Assembly (NCBI RefSeq): GCF_015680405.1
Contig: NZ_JADLJS010000009.1
Coordinates: 1 to 64,000, forward strand
Source of the DNA: Pseudomonas pudica
GTDB lineage: Bacteria > Pseudomonadota > Gammaproteobacteria > Pseudomonadales > Pseudomonadaceae
DNA length: 64,000 nt
Direction: 5' to 3'
Shown: positions 33,781 to 43,472 of the stretch, piece after piece
Position numbering within the stretch: position 1 is the first letter of the stretch
Layout of the letters: the number at the start of each line of letters is the position of its first letter
Position numbers and translations under genes: made by a program
The notes under the pieces: model-generated
What the model was told of the DNA's origin: nothing
What the model saw: only the letters and a program-made list of their open reading frames with translations
Databases searched by the model: none

Positions 33781-34656
33781 ATGAGCCCGCTGGACCACAT
33801 ACTGGTAGCCACCGACCTGTCTACCTCCGCCCGCAACGCGGCAGAGCGCGCTGCGCACCTGAGCAAGGAGCAGCAGGCAGCGCTGGACCTGCTGTACGTT
33901 GCCAATCCGGCCCCCTTCGAGCGCCTGAAGCAGTTGGTGGCACCGGGTGACGATCTGCTGAAGCGCGTACTGGATACCGCTGGCGAAAAAATTCGCGCAC
34001 TGGCTGCAATGCTGTTCCAGCGCCATGACATCGCCGCTGGCGTGCAGGTCGCGCATGGTTCGGTGACCACAGAGATCACCCGTGTAGTGCAGGACAAGCG
34101 CAGCGACCTGCTGGTGTGTGGGGCGAAGGGCCAGAGCGTGGCGCGGCGCCTGCTGCTGGGCTCCACTGTACAGAAGATGCTGAACTGCATGCCCTGCCCT
34201 TTGCTGGTGGTCAAGCAGGCGCCTCGCGATACCTACCGGACCTTGCTGGTTGCAGTTGATTTTTCGCCTTCGTCACTGCGCTCCATCGAACTGGCAAGGG
34301 CCGTTGCTCCACAGGCCGAGATCATTCTGTTGCATGTGTACGAGGCACCGTTCGAAGGCAGCATGCGCTTCGCCCACATCGACCATGACACGCTTACGCA
34401 CTACCGCAATGTCATCCGCAAGGATGCGCTGAAGCAGCTCGCGGCCTTGAGCGAAACCGCCGGAGTGGCAGATGCTCGGCAAATCGTGGTGCATGGCGAC
34501 CCAGGCTGGCGGATTGCCGAGCAGGAACAACAGCTGGAATGCGACCTGATCGTGATCGGCAAGCAAGGGGAAAGCGCGCTTGAAGAGCTGCTGATAGGCA
34601 GCGTCACCAAGCATGTGCTGAACGAATCCCAGTGCGATGTGCTGGTGTCGCCATAG
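33781..34656 (+). CDS. Tandem universal stress protein (UspA x2)
   Basis: The protein has 291 aa with two Usp domains. Domain 1 (1-148) starts HILVATDLSTSARNAAERA and ends GAKGQSVARRLLLGSTVQKMLNCMPCPLLVV. Domain 2 (150-291) starts TLLVAVDFSPSSLRSIELA and ends GKQGESALEELLIGSVTKHVLNESQCDVLVS. Both keep a Gx2Gx9G(S)-type nucleotide loop, though variant. AAGGAG precedes ATG 33781. A monocistronic cytoplasmic stress protein is expected. Confidence 0.9.
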   Translation: MSPLDHILVATDLSTSARNAAERAAHLSKEQQAALDLLYVANPAPFERLKQLVAPGDDLLKRVLDTAGEKIRALAAMLFQRHDIAAGVQVAHGSVTTEITRVVQDKRSDLLVCGAKGQSVARRLLLGSTVQKMLNCMPCPLLVVKQAPRDTYRTLLVAVDFSPSSLRSIELARAVAPQAEIILLHVYEAPFEGSMRFAHIDHDTLTHYRNVIRKDALKQLAALSETAGVADARQIVVHGDPGWRIAEQEQQLECDLIVIGKQGESALEELLIGSVTKHVLNESQCDVLVSP

Positions 34657-34727
34657 GATGCAGGTGATGTGGAGGACGCTTGCGTGTCCTTCGCGGACAA
34701 CACATGACTCATTGGTTCAGTGAGGTT

Positions 34728-34758
34728 TTGCAGGAGTAGCCTTGTACTGCTCCTGCAA
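34728..34758 (+). terminator. Hairpin downstream of the Usp gene
   Basis: TTGCAGGAG (34728-34736) pairs with CTCCTGCAA (34750-34758), extended by flanking T/A bases. It lies 70 bp past the Usp stop in a 277-bp intergenic stretch that holds nothing else I recognise. No long T-run follows. Confidence 0.4.
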
Positions 34759-34933
34759 GAAGCTTCGAGCGGCGATGGGCGCTCTGCACAAGGCGTTTCA
34801 TCGATTACGCTGATGATTACTATCGAGCGACCCGCATGTTGGCCAGGCGAAAGCGCCCCCTATAATCGCCAGCAAATTTCCCCCGCTCCTTGCGCCTGCT
34901 TCAGGCGACATCCCTCTCTTGGAATCCAATACC

Positions 34934-36160
34934 ATGCCAAGTGCCAACCAGGCCCCTAGCGGCCTCCCCGAACATGATCAACAAAGCGTCAGCCAGCAGT
35001 GGCTGGCAATCCTTTCGGTCGCCGTCGGCGCCTTCGCCCTGGTGACCAGCGAGTTCCTGCCGGTTGGCGTACTCAACGATGTCGCCAGCGACCTGGGCAT
35101 CAGTGCAGGCCACGCCGGCCTGATGGTCACCCTGCCCGGCATCATGGCCGCCCTCGCCGCCCCACTGCTGTCAGTGGGGATTGGCGCTCTGGACCGTCGC
35201 TATCTGCTGATCGGGCTGACACTGATCATGATCATCGCCAACGCGGTAGTGGCGTACGCCAGTGACTTCAACCTGCTGCTGTTCGGCCGCGTGCTGCTGG
35301 GCGTGAGTATCGGCGGTTTCTGGGCGACAGCCATTGCCCTCAGCGGTCGCCTGGCGCCCAGGGGCGTGGGCGTAGCCCAGGCCACCTCCATCATCATGGT
35401 CGGCGTAACCCTGGCCACCGTGCTGGGCGTGCCGGTAGGCACCTGGTTGAGCGGCCTGCTGGGCTGGCGCATGACCTTCCTGGTAACCGCGCTGCTGGGC
35501 GTACCGGTGCTGCTGGCGCAGATCCTGTTGCTACCGCGGCTCAACCCGGACAAGGCCATTCGCATCAGCGACCTGCCAGCCCTGTTCATCAACCCACAGG
35601 CGCGGGTTGGCCTGATCGCCGTGTTGCTGATCGGTCTGGCGCACTTTGCCGCGTACACCTATGTCGCCCCTTTCTTCAAACAAAGCTCCGGCTTCGATGG
35701 GCCGACCATTGGCTCGTTGCTGCTGCTTTATGGCGTGGCCGGGGTATTCGGCAATATCTTCGCCGGTTTCGCCGCCAACCGCAGCGTACGTCACACCCTG
35801 CTGCTGGTAGCGTTGATGATTGGCAGCAGCACCGCCCTGTTCCCTCACTTCGCTACCGGCATGACCGGTGCGGCGATGCTGATCGGGTTGTGGGGCTTCG
35901 CCTTCGGCGCATTCCCGGCCTGCGCCAGTATCTGGATGTTCGTCGTCGCGCCCAAGGATGTCGAACGTGGCATGCCGCTGTTCGTTGCAATGTTCCAGGT
36001 GATCATTGCGCTGGGCTCGTTCTTCGGCGGGCGGATCGTCGACCAGCTGGGCAGCTCGGTGCTGTTGAGCCTGGCCACGGCCCTGGTGGGCTGCGGTTTC
36101 GCTACGGTGCTGGTGTTGGGCCGTAATGTCAGCAACAGCCTGGCGGCGCAACCTGGCTGA
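34934..36160 (+). CDS. MFS transporter (NepI/AraJ-like, drug:H+ antiporter-1 type)
   Basis: The protein has 408 aa with twelve hydrophobic segments starting at about residue 22. The DHA1 features are visible: VTSEFLPVGVLNDVASDLGIS at the start, and GRVLLGVSIGGFWATAIALSGRLAP in TM4-5. This opening is characteristic of the sugar/purine-nucleoside efflux subgroup. ATG 34934 is preceded by GGAA at a long spacing; an upstream TTG adds five residues. The substrate cannot be told from sequence. It stands alone between intergenic stretches. Confidence 0.85.
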   Translation: MPSANQAPSGLPEHDQQSVSQQWLAILSVAVGAFALVTSEFLPVGVLNDVASDLGISAGHAGLMVTLPGIMAALAAPLLSVGIGALDRRYLLIGLTLIMIIANAVVAYASDFNLLLFGRVLLGVSIGGFWATAIALSGRLAPRGVGVAQATSIIMVGVTLATVLGVPVGTWLSGLLGWRMTFLVTALLGVPVLLAQILLLPRLNPDKAIRISDLPALFINPQARVGLIAVLLIGLAHFAAYTYVAPFFKQSSGFDGPTIGSLLLLYGVAGVFGNIFAGFAANRSVRHTLLLVALMIGSSTALFPHFATGMTGAAMLIGLWGFAFGAFPACASIWMFVVAPKDVERGMPLFVAMFQVIIALGSFFGGRIVDQLGSSVLLSLATALVGCGFATVLVLGRNVSNSLAAQPG

Positions 36161-36164
36161 GTAC

Positions 36165-36255
36165 CCCATCGCCGGCAAGCCAGCTCCCACAGAGCCCGCG
36201 TAAGTACTCTTGAAGTCTGCGCTGTACCTGTGGGAGCTGGCTTGCCGACGATGGG
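36165..36255. repeat. REP-type inverted repeat (GTGGGAGCTGGCTTGCC variant)
   Basis: CCATCGCCGGCAAGCCAGCTCCCACAG pairs with its near-perfect complement at 36228-36255. This is a different REP subfamily from the CGGGC units elsewhere. It lies downstream of the MFS gene. Confidence 0.8.
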
Positions 36256-36416
36256 CGGCAAAGCGGTTCCCGAATTGCTTGACTGACAGGTATTGGGGCG
36301 CTGGCTGATTTTTTTACGCTCTTTTTACGGCTGAGCCAACACGCAGAAGGAATACTGGGCGCGCGATGCTCAGGGATGGCATGCATTTTCTACCCGCCAG
36401 TCCAGAGAAGCCCTTC

Positions 36417-38318
36417 GTGAGCCAGTCCACCGTCATCGCAAATCAGTCTCTTCCCGGCAAGTCCAACCCCATCGGCATGCTCGTCGCCGCTGTCGGCGTA
36501 GTGTATGGCGACATCGGCACCAGCCCGCTGTACACCCTCAAGGAAGTGTTCGCCGGGCACTACGGTGTGCAGGCCAACACTGCCGGTGTACTCGGCGTAC
36601 TGTCACTGGTGTTCTGGTCGTTGCTCTGGGTGGTATCGCTCAAGTACGTACTGTTCATCCTGCGCGCCGACAACCAGGGCGAAGGTGGCATCATGGCCCT
36701 GACTGCCCTGGCGCATCGCGCAGCGGCTCCCTACCAGCGACTGGGCAGGATACTGGTGCTGCTCGGCCTGTTCGGCGCTGCGCTGTTCTACGGTGACAGC
36801 ATGATCACGCCGGCGATTTCCGTGCTATCGGCCGTGGAGGGGCTGCAATTGGCCTTCGACGGTATCGAACATTGGGTCGTTCCTCTGTCGGTGGTGGTGC
36901 TGGTGGCGCTGTTCCTGATCCAGAAGCACGGCACCGCGCGCATCGGCATTCTATTCGGGCCGATCATGGTGCTGTGGTTCGTCGTGCTGGGTGCGCTTGG
37001 CCTGCACGGCATCGTCCAGCGGCCGGAGGTGCTGCAGGCACTCAACCCGCTCTGGGCGGTAAAGTTCTTCGTGCTGCACCCAGGCATGGGGGTGGCGATT
37101 CTGGGCGCGGTGGTGCTGGCGTTGACCGGCGCCGAAGCACTCTATGCAGACATGGGTCACTTCGGCCGCAAACCCATCGCCCGGGCCTGGTTCCTGCTGG
37201 TGCTGCCCGGCTTGGTGCTGAACTACTTCGGCCAGGGCGCGCTGATCCTCGGCGACCCGCAGGCAGTGCGCAACCCGTTTTACCTGCTGGCGCCCGAATG
37301 GGCCCTGCTGCCCATGGTCGGGCTGGCCACGCTGGCCACCATCATCGCCTCCCAGGCCGTGATCTCCGGTGCGTTCTCGTTGACGCGCCAAGCCATCCAG
37401 CTGGGTTACGTACCGCGCATGTTCATCCAGCACACCTCCAGCGAGGAACAAGGGCAGATCTACATCGGCATGGTGAACTGGGCGCTGATGGTTGGCGTGG
37501 TGCTGCTGGTGGTCGGCTTCGAGTCGTCCGGGGCGCTTGCGGCAGCCTACGGCGTAGCCGTGACCGGGACGATGCTGATCACCACGCTGCTGGCCTCGGC
37601 AGTGGTGCTGTTGCTGTGGAAGGCACCACGCTGGCTGGCGGTGCCGATGCTGCTGGCGTTCCTGCTGGTCGACAGCCTGTATTTCGCCGCCAATGCGCCG
37701 AAGATTCTACAGGGCGGCGCATTTCCGGTGATCGCGGGCCTGGCGCTGTTCACCCTGATGACTACCTGGAAGCGCGGGCGGCGGATGATCGTCGAACGGC
37801 TGGACGAAAGCTCGCTACCGCTGGAGCTGTTCATTACCAGCCTCAAAGCCCAGCCGCCTCACCGCGTGGGCGGCACTGCCGTGTTCCTGTCCGCCAGGCC
37901 CGAGGCGGTGCCTCACGCCTTGCTGCATAACCTGCTGCATAACCAGGTACTGCATGAACAAGTGGTGCTGTTGACTGTCGTGTTCGAGGACGAGCCACGG
38001 GTCAGCGCTGGCAAGCGCTTTGGGGTCGAGGCTTTTGGGGACGGTTTCTTCCGCGTGAACCTGCATTTCGGTTTCATGGAGGAGCCCGATGTGCCGTTGG
38101 CGTTAAGCCGCTGCCAACGTGCCGACCTTGAGTTCGGCCCCATGCGCACCACTTATTTCCTCAGCCGCGAAACGGTCATTGCAGGCAGGCAGATGGGCAT
38201 GGCTCGCTGGCGGGAGCACTTGTTTGCCTTCTTGCTGAAGAATGCCAACAGCAACCTGAAGTACTTCAAGCTGCCACTGAACCGGGTGATCGAGCTTGGC
38301 ACGCAGGTCGAGATATGA
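36417..38318 (+). CDS. kup: Low-affinity potassium transporter Kup
   Basis: The protein has 633 aa from GTG 36417. The landmark [20 protein letters not shown] sits near the start, [21 protein letters not shown] follows, and about twelve TM segments precede a ~150-residue cytosolic tail. Kup imports K+ with H+. I prefer GTG 36417 ([11 protein letters not shown], with AGAGAAG upstream) over ATG 36366, because Kup proteins normally begin just before this point; the upstream 17 codons look unconserved. It is monocistronic. Confidence 0.92.
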   Translation: MSQSTVIANQSLPGKSNPIGMLVAAVGVVYGDIGTSPLYTLKEVFAGHYGVQANTAGVLGVLSLVFWSLLWVVSLKYVLFILRADNQGEGGIMALTALAHRAAAPYQRLGRILVLLGLFGAALFYGDSMITPAISVLSAVEGLQLAFDGIEHWVVPLSVVVLVALFLIQKHGTARIGILFGPIMVLWFVVLGALGLHGIVQRPEVLQALNPLWAVKFFVLHPGMGVAILGAVVLALTGAEALYADMGHFGRKPIARAWFLLVLPGLVLNYFGQGALILGDPQAVRNPFYLLAPEWALLPMVGLATLATIIASQAVISGAFSLTRQAIQLGYVPRMFIQHTSSEEQGQIYIGMVNWALMVGVVLLVVGFESSGALAAAYGVAVTGTMLITTLLASAVVLLLWKAPRWLAVPMLLAFLLVDSLYFAANAPKILQGGAFPVIAGLALFTLMTTWKRGRRMIVERLDESSLPLELFITSLKAQPPHRVGGTAVFLSARPEAVPHALLHNLLHNQVLHEQVVLLTVVFEDEPRVSAGKRFGVEAFGDGFFRVNLHFGFMEEPDVPLALSRCQRADLEFGPMRTTYFLSRETVIAGRQMGMARWREHLFAFLLKNANSNLKYFKLPLNRVIELGTQVEI

Positions 38319-38423
38319 GCAGTCAGGAGCCACGATCCTTCTGTCAGGGCGACAGAACTTGCAAGGCCGCCGCATGTCTTACCAGCACCTGAGCTCTACC
38401 CGCGCCGTTGGAGGCGAAACAAC

Positions 38424-38915
38424 ATGAGAAAAACCCTGGTGGCCGTCTTTGCGTGTGCTCTGGCATTCGGCGCAACGGCATTGTTACCTGCCGATATCTC
38501 GCCGATGGGGTCTGCGTATGCCAAGGGCGGTGGTGGCGGTGGTGGTGGCGGTGGCGGTGGCGGTGGCGGTGGCGGTGGCGGTGGCGGTGGCGGCCACGGT
38601 GGTGGTGGCCACGGCGGCGGCAATGGCGGTGGACATGGCGCCGGCATGGGTGGGCACAATGGCACTGGCAATGGTGCGGGCCTCGCGGGTGACCACGCCG
38701 GCAAGGCTACGCGCGATCATGGTGTGAGCGGCAATCATTATGGGAGCTCACGTAACCAGGACAACGGCCATGGGACTACCACCTCAGGTATTGCCCAGTC
38801 CAAGGATACTCGCGGCTTGACGAAATCTACCGCTATCTCGGGGACTACGCCCGGTGACCATAATGCCAAGGGGCTGAGCGGCGCGGTACAAAACTCCTCC
38901 AAGAATGATCGATGA
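38424..38915 (+). CDS. Secreted glycine-rich protein (paralog 1)
   Basis: The protein has 163 aa with a signal peptide (1-~24) and a conserved LPADISPMGSAYAKG segment, then an uninterrupted run of about 22 glycines, G/H-rich repeats and a polar tail (DHAGKATRDHGVSGNHYGS). The ribosome site and first ~35 residues nearly duplicate those of the next gene. The Gly run is encoded by perfect GGCGGT hexamers, a likely slippage site. No enzyme motif is seen. It is an exported, disordered protein of unknown function. Confidence 0.75.
   Translation: MRKTLVAVFACALAFGATALLPADISPMGSAYAKGGGGGGGGGGGGGGGGGGGGGGGHGGGGHGGGNGGGHGAGMGGHNGTGNGAGLAGDHAGKATRDHGVSGNHYGSSRNQDNGHGTTTSGIAQSKDTRGLTKSTAISGTTPGDHNAKGLSGAVQNSSKNDR
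38547..38588 (+). repeat. Seven perfect tandem GGCGGT hexamers
   Basis: The microsatellite lies within the poly-Gly tract of the secreted protein. It is flanked by further GGT/GGC triplets. Copy-number change keeps the frame, altering Gly-tract length by two residues per unit. Confidence 0.9.
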
Positions 38916-39050
38916 ACTGAAGGCTGCCAGGTACTGAATGGGCCTGGCAGCCGCTTCGTCGAACGGCTGCGCACCGCGGAACTTAAAAGGCAACCTTATG
39001 TCGTATCCGCACTCAAGCTCCCCCCTGCGCCTTCTGGAGGCGAAACAAAC

Positions 39051-39371
39051 ATGAAAAAAACCCTGGTAGCCGTCTTTACTTGTGCCCTGGCGCTCGGCGC
39101 AACTGCATTGTTGCCTGCCGATGTCTCGCCGATTGGTTCCGCATATGCCAAAGGTAATGGCAATGGCGGCGGCAAAGGTGGGTTCAATGGTAATGGCGCC
39201 GGCTACGAGAGTGATCATGCCGGCAAGGCCACCCGCAACCATGGCGAGAGCGGCAATCACTATGGCAGCCTGCGCAATGATGACAACGGCCGTGGCACTA
39301 CCCGGTCCGGTATTGCCCATTCCAAGGAACACAACAAGGCCGGGCGCTCCTCTTCGAAGCATGATCGATAA
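39051..39371 (+). CDS. Secreted glycine-rich protein (paralog 2)
   Basis: The protein has 106 aa. The first ~35 residues (signal peptide plus LPADVSPIGSAYAKG) and the tail DHAGKATRNHGESGNHYGS..RNDDNG are nearly the same as in the preceding gene. The poly-Gly tract is replaced by a short GNGNGGGKGGFNGNG stretch. GGAGGCGAAACAAAC precedes ATG, again nearly identical. It is clearly a tandem duplicate with divergence in the repeat region. The products should be exported; function unknown. Confidence 0.75.
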   Translation: MKKTLVAVFTCALALGATALLPADVSPIGSAYAKGNGNGGGKGGFNGNGAGYESDHAGKATRNHGESGNHYGSLRNDDNGRGTTRSGIAHSKEHNKAGRSSSKHDR

Positions 39372-39385
39372 CTGAAAGCGCACAT

Positions 39386-39475
39386 GGCGTGCCCGCGAAC
39401 CGGACGATGCGGTTGGTGGATGGCACCGGCTGCGCCGGTGTTCGGGGGCTCGCCCGCGCCTGCAGTCTGGTGCCC
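39386..39475. repeat. Degenerate REP element
   Basis: Weakly matching arms (GCGTGCCCGCGAACCGG and GGGGGCTCGCCCGCGCC) surround a CACCGGCTGCGCCGGTG hairpin, between the second glycine-rich gene and the convergent chemoreceptor gene. Confidence 0.5.
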
Positions 39476-39483
39476 GCCAGACC

Positions 39484-41109
39484 TCAGACCCTGAACCGCC
39501 CTACCAACGCCGTCATCTCCCCCACCAACCCCGACAACGCCTTGCTCGCCTCACTGGTCTGCTGCGCCCCCGCTGCCGAGGATGTCGACAGCTCGCGAAT
39601 GTTCAGCAGGTTGCGGTCCACCTCTCGCGCCACCTGGGCCTGCTCTTCGGCTGCGCTGGCAATCACCAGGTTACGCTCGTTGATCTCGCCGATCGCACTG
39701 TAGATACCCTCCAGCACCTGCCCCGAAGCCAGGGTCACGTCCAGTGTCGACTGGGCGCGGCTGGTACTGGCCTGCATCGAGGCCACGGCCGCTTCGGTAC
39801 CCGCCTGCACGCGCCCGATCATCTGCTCGATTTCCTGGGTCGACTGTTGCGTGCGGTACGCCAACGTACGCACTTCATCGGCCACCACCGCAAAGCCGCG
39901 CCCGGCTTCGCCGGCACGGGCGGCCTCGATGGCGGCATTGAGCGCCAGAAGGTTGGTTTGCTCGGACACCGAGCGAATCACTTCCAGCACCTTGCCGATA
40001 TCCCGCACCTGCCCGACCAGTTGCTCCAGATGAGCGCTGCTGGCCTGGATTTCCCGAGTCATGGCCTCGGTGCCGTCGATGTTGTCGCTGACTTGCCGCC
40101 GGCTTTGCGCTGCCAGCTGGTTGGATTCGCTGGTGGTCTGCGAGGTGGTGATGGCATTGCGCGCGACCTCCTCCACGGCCGTGGTCATTTCGGTGACGGC
40201 GGTGGCGGCCTGCTCAAGCTCCTGGCCCTGCTGGCGCAGGTTGTTGGCACTTTCCTCGGTGACGGTATTCAACGCCGCGGCAGCTGCGTCCAGTTGCCTG
40301 GCACAGCTGCTGATCTGCCCCAGGGTGTCGCGCTGGCTCTGCTGCATGCGTTCAAGTTCATGGAACAGCTGGCCGATCTCGTTACCGCCCTGCCCCTGCA
40401 CCGGCACGCTCAGGTCGCCACCGGCAATGCGCTGGAAGTGCCGCCCTGCTTCGCGCAGCGGGTGCAGCACGCGCTGGGCAACAAAGGCCCAGCACAGCAC
40501 CGCCAACAACAGCGTCACGCCCAACAGCCCCAGGCTCAGCAATTGCGCACGCGCCAGGCGCCGGTCGGATTCCAGCATGATCTGCTGACCGCGCTCACTC
40601 AATGCCCCTACCAGTTGCTGGCGCAAAGCCTGCAGCCGGCCCATGGCGTTACCGGCGTCGGTATTGACCTTGAAATACTGCTCGAGCGAACGTTGACGGG
40701 TTGCCTCACGCTGCCCCGCGACCGCCTTGGCGTACTCTCCATAGGTGGCCTGCAGGGCGGTTGCCAGCGCGTGCAGCCCAGGCTCGCGGGCGTTTTCGAC
40801 AAACTCGTCCACCAGCTTCTGGCTCTTGTCGTTCAGCTCGACCGACATCGCCATGCGCTTGCTGGCACTTTCCTCATGGCCACCCAACTGCTCGATGAAG
40901 CCTGAAGATACATTGGCGCTGGCGCGAATCGCCATCAGCAACGCATTGTTCAACCGGTCCGACTGGTGCGCGGTCTGGTCCAGTTCGTTGATCTGCTGGT
41001 CGCTACCCACCGCAGCCCGCCAGGCACTGACGGTGGAAAACAGCAGGGTCACGCTGAACAGCGACAGCACCCAGAACATTCCGGTGCGGATCTTCAGGTT
41101 GGCAAGCAT
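39484..41109 (-). CDS. Methyl-accepting chemotaxis protein (4-helix-bundle type)
   Basis: The protein has 541 aa with TM1 near 12-32, a periplasmic helical ligand domain (about 33-190, 4HB/Tar-like) and TM2 near 190-212. HAMP follows (about 213-265), then a long signalling coiled coil with the invariant hairpin [42 protein letters not shown] (quoted in outline by its ends, E..I..T..N..A). The start at [10 protein letters not shown] (41109) trims an unconserved extension. The ligand cannot be read from the sequence. The C-terminus lacks a CheR-tethering pentapeptide. Confidence 0.92.
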   Translation of the reverse strand: MLANLKIRTGMFWVLSLFSVTLLFSTVSAWRAAVGSDQQINELDQTAHQSDRLNNALLMAIRASANVSSGFIEQLGGHEESASKRMAMSVELNDKSQKLVDEFVENAREPGLHALATALQATYGEYAKAVAGQREATRQRSLEQYFKVNTDAGNAMGRLQALRQQLVGALSERGQQIMLESDRRLARAQLLSLGLLGVTLLLAVLCWAFVAQRVLHPLREAGRHFQRIAGGDLSVPVQGQGGNEIGQLFHELERMQQSQRDTLGQISSCARQLDAAAAALNTVTEESANNLRQQGQELEQAATAVTEMTTAVEEVARNAITTSQTTSESNQLAAQSRRQVSDNIDGTEAMTREIQASSAHLEQLVGQVRDIGKVLEVIRSVSEQTNLLALNAAIEAARAGEAGRGFAVVADEVRTLAYRTQQSTQEIEQMIGRVQAGTEAAVASMQASTSRAQSTLDVTLASGQVLEGIYSAIGEINERNLVIASAAEEQAQVAREVDRNLLNIRELSTSSAAGAQQTSEASKALSGLVGEMTALVGRFRV

Positions 41110-41364
41110 GCGGGCAGTACTCCTTGTTGGCACCACTTCTGGTCGATGATTCGACGGTGGGTGTGCTGCTATCGGAGGTACTGCCCCAGGCTTGAGGCGC
41201 CGGAGTGCGGTTTTGGGCGGTAACCGAACAGATGTTGTCGAGGCAAAGACCGGGCTACAGGCAACAAATCGACCAGGCGGGAACTTCAACGCTCGGACTC
41301 GGTCGATAACATCCCCTCGCCCTCAAGCCAAGGGCTTGCCCAAGCCCTGCCGAGTCTGCCGCCG

Positions 41365-41763
41365 ATGCCCAGCACACCTGTTCTGTCGACCTTGCTCCTG
41401 TTATTCAGCACAATCACGGCACAGGGCGCATTGGCTGGTGAACGCTACGCGCCCGCACGCAGCAACAATGCCTCGACCGTGCTGATCGAAACCGCCTCGC
41501 AACAGTATGCCGACGGCCAACTGGACAAGGCGGCGGCCACCCTGGAGCGCGCGCTGCACATTCAGCCGAACAACCCGGCAACGCTGCACTACCTTGGCGT
41601 TTTGCGCCTGCAGCAAGGGCAGTATGAACAGGCCGAAACGCTGGCGCTGCGCTCCAACCTGCGGGTGGGCAACAATCACGCCCTGCGCAGCCGCAACCTG
41701 CAGTTGATAGAAGCCGCGCACAAGGCCCAAGGCTCCGGCATGCTGCCGACGGCTGCACACTGA
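41365..41763 (+). CDS. Exported TPR protein
   Basis: This 132-aa protein has a short signal peptide (1-~24, ending GALAG) followed by a tetratricopeptide pair (about 40-108: ASQQYADGQLDKAAATLERALHIQPNNPATLHYLG, read in pieces). It is a small periplasmic adaptor-like protein of unknown partner. It is divergent from the chemoreceptor gene. Confidence 0.7.
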   Translation: MPSTPVLSTLLLLFSTITAQGALAGERYAPARSNNASTVLIETASQQYADGQLDKAAATLERALHIQPNNPATLHYLGVLRLQQGQYEQAETLALRSNLRVGNNHALRSRNLQLIEAAHKAQGSGMLPTAAH

Positions 41764-41952
41764 CGGTGATCAGACGCTGCGCGTCAGCCCACCATCGACC
41801 TGCTTTGCACCCACGCGCATTACCCGGTAAAGTCGGCGCCAGGGCGCTGGCTGCGCCTGCGGTCCGCGCCAAGGGGTTTCCCGAGCCATGCGTCATCATA
41901 TTTCCATACCAGCTCCCGGTTTGTCGGCGGACCGAGCCCCAGAGGAGTTGGC

Positions 41953-43197
41953 ATGCCCGCCATCAATGCATCCCGCCACCACGGCCTGCTCGACCTGCCC
42001 GCCTTGCGCAAACGTGCCAAACGCTTGCTCACCGCCCTGAAAAACGACGAGGCCGACGACACCCGCGAGCAGCTGCGCGCGCTCGGCCTGTCCGGCCCTG
42101 ACTACCGGCTTGCCGATACCCAATGGCTGGTGGCCCGCCAGGCCGGCTTTGCCAGCTGGCCCAAGCTCAAGGCCCATGCCGATGCCGTCGCTTTCGCGGC
42201 ACGCCACCCTGGCTTCACCGCCGATGACGAAGCAGCCGTGCAGCATTGGCGCTGCGGCAACGACATCGCCCAAAGCTTGCGCACGGCCGGTTTTGCCGGT
42301 GCGTTCCAGATGTTCGACGACCCCATGGTCATGGGGCCCGTCTGCGCACTGCCCGAGGAACAGTATTGGCAGGTTCGGGCCGCTTACATACAGCAGGCGT
42401 TCAACCTGAGCATCCAGGACGTCGAGCAACGCCTAGCGGCGCAACGCACCGCCCTGGCCGGGTTGAACAGCGACAGCAAGATCGTGCTGTGGTGCGAGGG
42501 TGACGCTTACGACCAGCTGTTCCTGATCCGCGTACTCGCCAGCCTGCCCAGCCTGCCGCGCCGCTTGGAGCTGATCGAAATCACCCAAGTACCTGGCGTC
42601 GAGCGCTTCATCGGTATCGGCCAGCTGGCCCCGGACCTGCTCGCCTGGCTATGGCCACAACGTCGCGCGCTGGGTGAGGACGTGCTGGCCCTGGCCCGGC
42701 AGACATGGGCGGCCTATACCGCGCCTGACCCAAGGGCCTGGGCTGCCCTGGCGGACATCCAGCATGCCGCCTTGCCGTTGCTGGGCCGGGCCCTTGCGCG
42801 GCAACTTCAGGAGCTGCCGGGGGCGAACGACGGTTTGAGCCTCACCGAGCGCCTGCTATTACGCGTTCTGGAGTCACGCGGCGAGCTGCCGGCCGGACGT
42901 GTGTTTGCCCAGTTGATGATGCAGGATGAACCCCTGCCTTACCTGGGCGACATGATGTTCCATGTTTTGCTGCAGCCCCTGATCCATGCACCGCACCCGC
43001 TGCTGCTGGAAGGCCCGGGCGAGTCTTGGGCACAACGGCCGTTGCGGCTGACCGCTCTTGCCGAGCAGCTGCTCGCGGGGCAGGCGCATTGGCTTGACCA
43101 CAACCCTGCGCAGCGATGGGTGGGTGGAGTGCTTATCAATGCCGCGGACAAGCCCTGGGTGGTCAGCGAACAGGGCGAAGTATGGCAGCGCAAATAG
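41953..43197 (+). CDS. DUF1835-domain protein
   Basis: The protein has 414 aa. The N-terminal ~85 residues resemble the small repeat that ends TQWLVARQAGFASWPKLKAHA, often seen fused before other domains. The DUF1835-like core follows with KIVLWCEGDAYDQLFLIRVLASL, and a helical C-terminal part completes it. GGAG precedes ATG 41953. No catalytic motif is evident. It stands alone. Confidence 0.7.
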   Translation: MPAINASRHHGLLDLPALRKRAKRLLTALKNDEADDTREQLRALGLSGPDYRLADTQWLVARQAGFASWPKLKAHADAVAFAARHPGFTADDEAAVQHWRCGNDIAQSLRTAGFAGAFQMFDDPMVMGPVCALPEEQYWQVRAAYIQQAFNLSIQDVEQRLAAQRTALAGLNSDSKIVLWCEGDAYDQLFLIRVLASLPSLPRRLELIEITQVPGVERFIGIGQLAPDLLAWLWPQRRALGEDVLALARQTWAAYTAPDPRAWAALADIQHAALPLLGRALARQLQELPGANDGLSLTERLLLRVLESRGELPAGRVFAQLMMQDEPLPYLGDMMFHVLLQPLIHAPHPLLLEGPGESWAQRPLRLTALAEQLLAGQAHWLDHNPAQRWVGGVLINAADKPWVVSEQGEVWQRK

Positions 43198-43287
43198 CCC
43201 GCTCGAGCCTGATCAGGTAAAGCGGTGGATGGCACCGGCAAGTCAGCTCTCATGGAACTGCCCATCACTCATTGCATTAGCAGGGAT

Positions 43288-43379
43288 CCTGTGGGAGCGG
43301 CTTTAGCCGCGAACAACGGCGCAGCCGGTGCCATGCAGCGCGTTGGATTCTTCGCGGCTGAAGCCGCTCCCACAGGGTA
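43288..43379. repeat. REP-type inverted repeat (GGCTTTAGCC variant)
   Basis: CTGTGGGAGCGGCTTTAGCC and GGCTGAAGCCGCTCCCACAG face each other around a degenerate CGCAGCCGG..CCATGC stretch. It directly adjoins the repeat at 43373-43440. Confidence 0.8.
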
Positions 43380-43440
43380 CGCGGACCGCTTGCGAATTCA
43401 GTTCTTTACTCGACAGTGCAGCCCAAAGGGCTGGGCGATC
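43373..43440. repeat. REP-associated 70-bp repeat, copy A
   Basis: The segment contains GCTTGCGAATTCAG and GCAGCCCAAAGGGCTGGGCG. It is the inverse of copies at 46741-46810 and 48086-48155, with most positions identical. It abuts a REP element, as does the copy at 46741. Confidence 0.7.
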
Positions 43441-43472
43441 TAGCTTTCAGAGCTTGAGCAACACCGTCGCGC

